From Karstenula rhodostoma CBS 690.94 (lineage: Eukaryota; Ascomycota; Dothideomycetes; Pleosporales; Didymosphaeriaceae): a stretch of DNA of 64,000 nucleotides. This document shows, one piece after another, positions 59,850 to 64,000 of the stretch. How positions within the stretch are numbered: position 1 is the stretch's first letter; every line of letters starts with the position of its first letter. The stretch covers positions 470,266 through 534,265 of the forward strand of contig MU001514.1 of assembly GCA_010093485.1 (NCBI GenBank). Reading direction: 5' to 3'. The notes beneath the pieces were generated by a model. The model worked only from the letters and a program-made list of their open reading frames with translations, made no database searches and was not told the DNA's origin. A program made the translations under genes and the position numbers.

Positions 59850-61034
59850 ATGGCCTCCCGTCGCCGCAGAGGCCAACCGTCACCTTCCCCACAAGAGGTC
59901 TTCTCAGAGTCGGACGAGGAGTATGTATCCGCAGGGGCCTCTGACGATGGACTCGAGCAAGACCTAGACCAACAAGAAGTGCAAGAACTCCTCTCCGACG
60001 AAGAACCAGCCGGTCCCTTATCCCCCGAGGAGCCCTCCTCACCACCCCTCTCCCCATCCCAACTCGCCGCCACACTGCCCCCCGACTTCCGCGAAATCTC
60101 CACACTCGCCTCCTGGACCGTCTCCAGCTCCAAACCCGGCTGCTCCGTTCCGCAGCTGCGCCACCCCTCGCCCAACCTCTTCTGGCAGTCCGACGGCCCG
60201 CAGCCACACTACCTCAACATCCACTTTTTCAAGCTCGTCCACATCGTCGGGCTGCGGCTGTACCTCGACTTCGAGCAGGACGAGAGCTACACCCCGACGC
60301 GCATCGTGCTGTTGGCGGGCAGTGGGATGAACGACCTCGTCGAGTGGGGCGAGATGCGGCTCGAGAATCCGCGCGGGTGGGTGTGGGCGGATTTCAGCGG
60401 GGTTGGGGACCCAGACGAAGATTCATCAGAGGAAGAAGGCGACGATGAAGACGCAAACATGCACGGGGTGGATATGCACGACGCCGGTGCTGCCGCTGAG
60501 CCCCGCTGGCAGGCCTTCCGCGACGCGCCGCCCGCAGACGACGTCTCTGACTTCGAGAACACGGCGCCCCGGACCGCGGGCGCTGCTGCACCGGCTGCTA
60601 CACCCATCCCCAGACCCGCCAACAACGATACCCCCACAGACGACCCCCAACACCCAACTCACACCGCCGCAACCCAAAACCACACACCCTCCCTCCCCCG
60701 CCCGCACCCCCGCGCCCCCTTCGCCACGCTCTCCTCCAACGCCCCGCCGCTCCCGCGCCCGGCGCCGCCACCTAGGAAAGTCAACATGCCCACGCTGAGG
60801 TGCCACTTGGTGCAGGTCAAGATATTGGAAAATCACCAGAATGGAAAGGATACGCATCTCAGGGGGTTGCAGGTTTTCGCGCGGGATGGGGAAATGGGGG
60901 CAGGACGGGGACGGGAGGTTGTGAAGGTTGGTGTGGAGTCTGGGAAGGGGGGGAAGCAGGGTGGGAGGGGGAAATTGAGGGAGGTGGGTGGGTTGGTGGG
61001 GGGTGGATGGATGGAGGAGGGGGTATTGAGGTAG
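59850..61034 (+). CDS. apc10: anaphase-promoting complex subunit 10 (Doc1), DOC domain with insertion
   Basis: Substrate-receptor subunit of the anaphase-promoting complex, promoting processive ubiquitination. Single frame, 394 aa; usual fungal length is about 250-400. An acidic N-terminus (1-78) precedes the DOC (galactose-binding-like) domain. EISTLASWTVSSSKPGCSV, FWQSDGPQPHYLNIHFF, LRLYLDFEQDESYTPTRI and HLVQVKILENHQNGKDTHLR are its conserved strands. About 130 residues of acidic then Pro/Ala-rich sequence (184-315, bases 60399-60794) interrupt the domain. The C-terminus is Gly-rich and ends VLR; the family's terminal Ile-Arg tail is not exactly present, which could mean that a last exon was missed. 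Confidence 0.9.
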   Translation: MASRRRRGQPSPSPQEVFSESDEEYVSAGASDDGLEQDLDQQEVQELLSDEEPAGPLSPEEPSSPPLSPSQLAATLPPDFREISTLASWTVSSSKPGCSVPQLRHPSPNLFWQSDGPQPHYLNIHFFKLVHIVGLRLYLDFEQDESYTPTRIVLLAGSGMNDLVEWGEMRLENPRGWVWADFSGVGDPDEDSSEEEGDDEDANMHGVDMHDAGAAAEPRWQAFRDAPPADDVSDFENTAPRTAGAAAPAATPIPRPANNDTPTDDPQHPTHTAATQNHTPSLPRPHPRAPFATLSSNAPPLPRPAPPPRKVNMPTLRCHLVQVKILENHQNGKDTHLRGLQVFARDGEMGAGRGREVVKVGVESGKGGKQGGRGKLREVGGLVGGGWMEEGVLR

Positions 61035-62138
61035 ATTGGGGGGATGGAGGAGGGAGGGAGGGGGGTGGGGTGGGGTCGATGGAAGTAGGACAGGCGAGGA
61101 AGGAGTTGCCTAAGCTAAGCTGGCTATGCTGGAATATCTTACATGATTGTTTTACTGCTCTAGCATCTTTATAACAACTCTTTATTACATGGCTTTATCT
61201 CCTGTAGGCGCCTGTGCTACGTAAGAAGAAGCCCAGTTGGAGAGAACACGAACTCAAATAAAGCAAAGAGAGGGGGGGAAGGGGGGCAAGCCCAAGTACA
61301 TCCAAGACGTTTGTTACTCTAGTCTGTGAATAACTGGGGAGAGTCATACGGTGGACTTTCGATTGCTAATACGTATAGGAAGGGGTATCTCGTAAAGCGG
61401 TAGATGGAAATATAGACTAGACTACTGCTAGTAGTAGAGTGGAAAGGAGTGTTGTAAGTAGCTTAGATAAATAGAGGAGGAAAGCAGTAGTAGATTAATA
61501 TAGATAAAGAGGGAGGGGTTAGGAGGAGGTAGGAGGGGGCTGAGGGTTAGTGGGGTTAGGTGGGGTTTTTAGTTGTGTATGCACTGTATGAAGGGTTACG
61601 AAGCTTTTCTGATTGTTAACATGAATTACTTTGAAATATTTGTGTTTTTGGCAGCCTGAGATGCTCTTGTATTGCGTTTTATCGCGGCTTGTAAAAGCGG
61701 GTGAAGTGCTATATTTGGATGGAGGTAATGGGATCGTAGTGCTGGCACGGCGGGGGTGGTGCGGCACCCGCGACTGCAATGCTTCACAAGTGTTCTTGCC
61801 ATCTAGCCCCACGGGAACTTCGTGCCCTCAACAACATCTTTACGTTTGACTTGACTGAAGCCTGCGTCACGACTTGATTTACGACTTGATTTTACGAAAA
61901 GTCCAAGCCCCCGGAGTTTGAGGTCTACAGCTGCCAATTAGGGAGCTCGGAGGAAAAGCATCCATGGGATGCATGCATCTTGCCTTTAAGCGGCATAGAG
62001 ATGCGCCACCATGCATGTCAGATCCAGCCGCACCAGGTAAGGCTGAATTCCACTTACATATAGAACGAAGGCTGGGCCGCTTCGCCACCAAGGGGCTATC
62101 CTCTCAGTGCACAAGAAGACTCAAGTGCCTCATCCGCA
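61035..62138. other. 1.1 kb without a gene, contains repeat copy B
   Basis: Begins with G-rich sequence (61035-61090), then AT-rich sequence, then copy B of the dispersed repeat at about 61668-61905. No coding frame supported. Confidence 0.45.
61668..61905. repeat. dispersed repeat, copy B (matches 18140-18325)
   Basis: The core GCGGCTTGTAAAAGCGGGTG inside about 60 bp from 61671 pairs with copy A. The tail has two near-tandem ACTTGATTTTACG/ACTTGATTTACG units near 61870-61900, recalling the repeated TACGTAAA tail of copy A. Same orientation. Limits are approximate. Confidence 0.5.
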
Positions 62139-64000
62139 ATGGACCCGGCCTACCGTGTTCTAGACACAGCTCAATCCTCACACGAGTTGGTAACCCTCAC
62201 GAAGTACGTCAACACCCATAGGAATGCAGGAATGAGATGATCTCATTGATTTCCGTAGCTCTAGGGTATCGGTGAACAGCAATGGCCACGGATTTTTGGA
62301 TCCCCCGGATCAATCTGAGACGGGACGATTAAACCCTGACTCTCTCACTTCGAAACAGCAAGCGAGATCAGATAAATCTATCCTGACTAAGACGCGATAC
62401 ATCTTCAGCAAGCCGTTCGTCGAGTACCAAAGTCGCAAACGACGAAGTCGCTTCTACGGCTGGCAATGGGGTGTTGTAGCTGGGATCTGCGGCGGCATAT
62501 TCGTGCTCCTTATGAACCTTACGTTCGTGATCATTGGCCTGACATCAAAATCGGGCTATCAAGAAGGAATTGCGACCCTCCTTTCAGGGGGCGAGGATCA
62601 TATCTCAAGGGCGAACGCTGCTCTTCACGTCGTAGTCAACATCCTCAGCACCTTACTGCTGAGCGGGAGCAATTATGCGATGCAGGTGCTTTCTTCTCCG
62701 ACCAGAACGGAGTGTATCAAAGCCCACCGGAAAGGCCACTGGCTTGAGATAGGCATACTGAGCCTCAGTAACGTCAGTAAGATTTCATCACGCAGGAGGA
62801 CCCTCTGGCTCATACTAGGCCTCTCATCAATACCGTTACATCTATTGTGAGTCCTCCTGTCAGACCGTTGAATAATGAAGTTGACAAGAGCAGCTACAAC
62901 GCAAGCATTTTCCGAGTGTTGTCTGACAACGAGTATCGCGGTAATATTATCCAATATAATGCCCCGGAGTGGCGATCACTTGACAATGCCACGACTTGGG
63001 ACAGCATGACTCAAATATCAAAACTTTCGATGGAAAACATTAAGACGTCGTATGATAGAAATTCGACCAGCGAATTTGGTCATCTGTCTCTAAGCGTTGT
63101 AAGCATCAACTACGAGTTCAGCGCGACTACCCACGAGCTTGAAAATAGCCGTAACAGAAGTATCACCTTACCGTCTTTCCAGATGCCAGTGGAAGCAGAC
63201 GACCACAATCTTCGAAATTGGATCGCGCAAGTCGATAGCACTGGTCGGGTCCCCGCTGCGGCATTGCGTAAAGATTGGCAGTCTGAGGGCAACGCGTTCG
63301 GAGCGATTGTGACGGTGAATCTAGAGGGCGGGTATGCCTTACGTGGTCGTCGAAACTGTAAGATACAGATGAGTCTCCCGTTCTTGATGATTGTTATACT
63401 GTGCAACGCTATCAAGATTATCTGTCTCATCTTGACGATTATGAAGAGCAACCTGGACACGGAACTGCCTTTGGTGACTGTAGGGGACGCTGTCGCGGCA
63501 TTCTCGGAGCATCCAGATGTCCTTACACATGGCCATTGTACATACTCCGTGAAAGAGTATCTTTGGAAAGTTGGTCAAATAAAGCAAAAACAAGTCGACA
63601 AACAAGGCTATCACGCAGAAAGATTGATTAGGCGTCGCGAAGGGGTCTGGGAAACACGGGAAGTTCGGTATGCCTACGCTATCACTAAGTGGAAACGCGT
63701 GGTTTTAGTCATTGTGTAAGCCTGACCCACATCCCGCAAGATGAACACCAAGTGCCGTTAGGGGATCTTTGTCGATACTAGCTCTGGTTGAAATCTCTGT
63801 ACTGGGTGGAAGATTCTCTCTTGCGGCTTGGGGAAGCGCCTCGACTGCTCGCTTCGCGACCGGACAGAGGCTTGACGGGAGTTCCACGTCACGACTGGCC
63901 TTCGTGGCCAACTCACCACAACTCGTTCTCTCGCTGATCTATCTATTTTACAACAACCTGTTCACTTCTATGGCTCTCGCTTACGAATGGGATCGCCTAG
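62139..64000 (+). CDS. DUF6536-domain multi-span membrane protein, partial at right edge
   Basis: Fungal membrane protein of unknown function. Exons 62139-62203, 62259-62846, 62891-63715 and 63762 to beyond the window, all in phase. The start MDPAYRVLDTAQSS is tentative. RFYGWQWGVVAGICGGIF opens the DUF6536 region, followed by LMNLTFVIIGL, DHISRANAALHVVVNILSTL, GSNYAMQVLSSPTRTECIKA and LILGLSSIPLHL, all family-like. A long loop with sequons follows, then more hydrophobic segments (ILCNAIKIICLILTIM, KRVVLVIVGSLSIL, LVLSLIYLFYNNLFTSMALA). The last codons read EWDRL at base 64000, so the C-terminus is outside. Four GT-AG introns or fewer are expected in this stretch; three are resolved. Confidence 0.88.

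Overview
The window reads as nuclear DNA of a filamentous ascomycete. Genes carry many small GT-AG introns (mostly 44-80 nt), tRNAs are eukaryotic (one with an anticodon-loop intron), and the gene content is fungal: alpha-1,3-glucan synthase, DUF3433 and DUF6536 membrane proteins, a Rhodopsin-fold/PTH11-like receptor, a BYS1-like secreted protein and an Alt a 1-like small secreted protein. A member of the Dothideomycetes is my best guess, from gene content and style only. No bacterial operons, rRNA, CRISPR array or secondary-metabolite cluster is visible.

Layout, left to right. 0.5-7.9 kb holds a complete alpha-1,3-glucan synthase on the minus strand (four exons, 2401 aa). 7.9-11.3 kb is gene-poor; it has one small hypothetical gene and a 164-bp inverted-repeat element (MITE-like) about 50 bp from that gene's ATG. 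11.3-15.7 kb has a short-chain dehydrogenase, a PI-PLC-like phosphodiesterase and a secreted amidase. 16.9-22.3 kb has an Alt a 1-like small secreted protein, a DHA1 drug-type MFS transporter and the ER t-SNARE Ufe1/syntaxin-18. 23-29.1 kb has aspartate aminotransferase, a probable domesticated copia-type gag gene, tRNA-Ser and a holo-ACP synthase. 30.1-35.4 kb has a single-pass receptor-like protein and a BYS1/thaumatin-like secreted protein on either side of about 3 kb of low-complexity intergenic DNA. 36.8-41.2 kb is one large multi-exon DUF3433 membrane protein. 43.4-45.3 kb has a Rhodopsin-domain membrane protein and tRNA-Arg. 48.3-56.3 kb has a single-pass PY-motif protein, a PHD-finger protein and a proline-rich protein. 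57.2-61 kb has an ELO-family elongase and an APC10/Doc1 protein. A DUF6536 gene runs off the right edge.

The genes look like ordinary fungal singletons rather than one pathway. A loose theme is the cell surface and secretion: wall glucan synthesis, secreted amidase and small proteins, membrane sensors, an ER SNARE and a lipid elongase. Housekeeping functions (aspartate aminotransferase, mitochondrial-type ACP synthase, APC10, tRNAs) are mixed in. Coordinates of spliced genes span the first to last coding base. I derived exon limits by hand from splice signals, reading phase and protein conservation; where the start could not be fixed, the entry says so.
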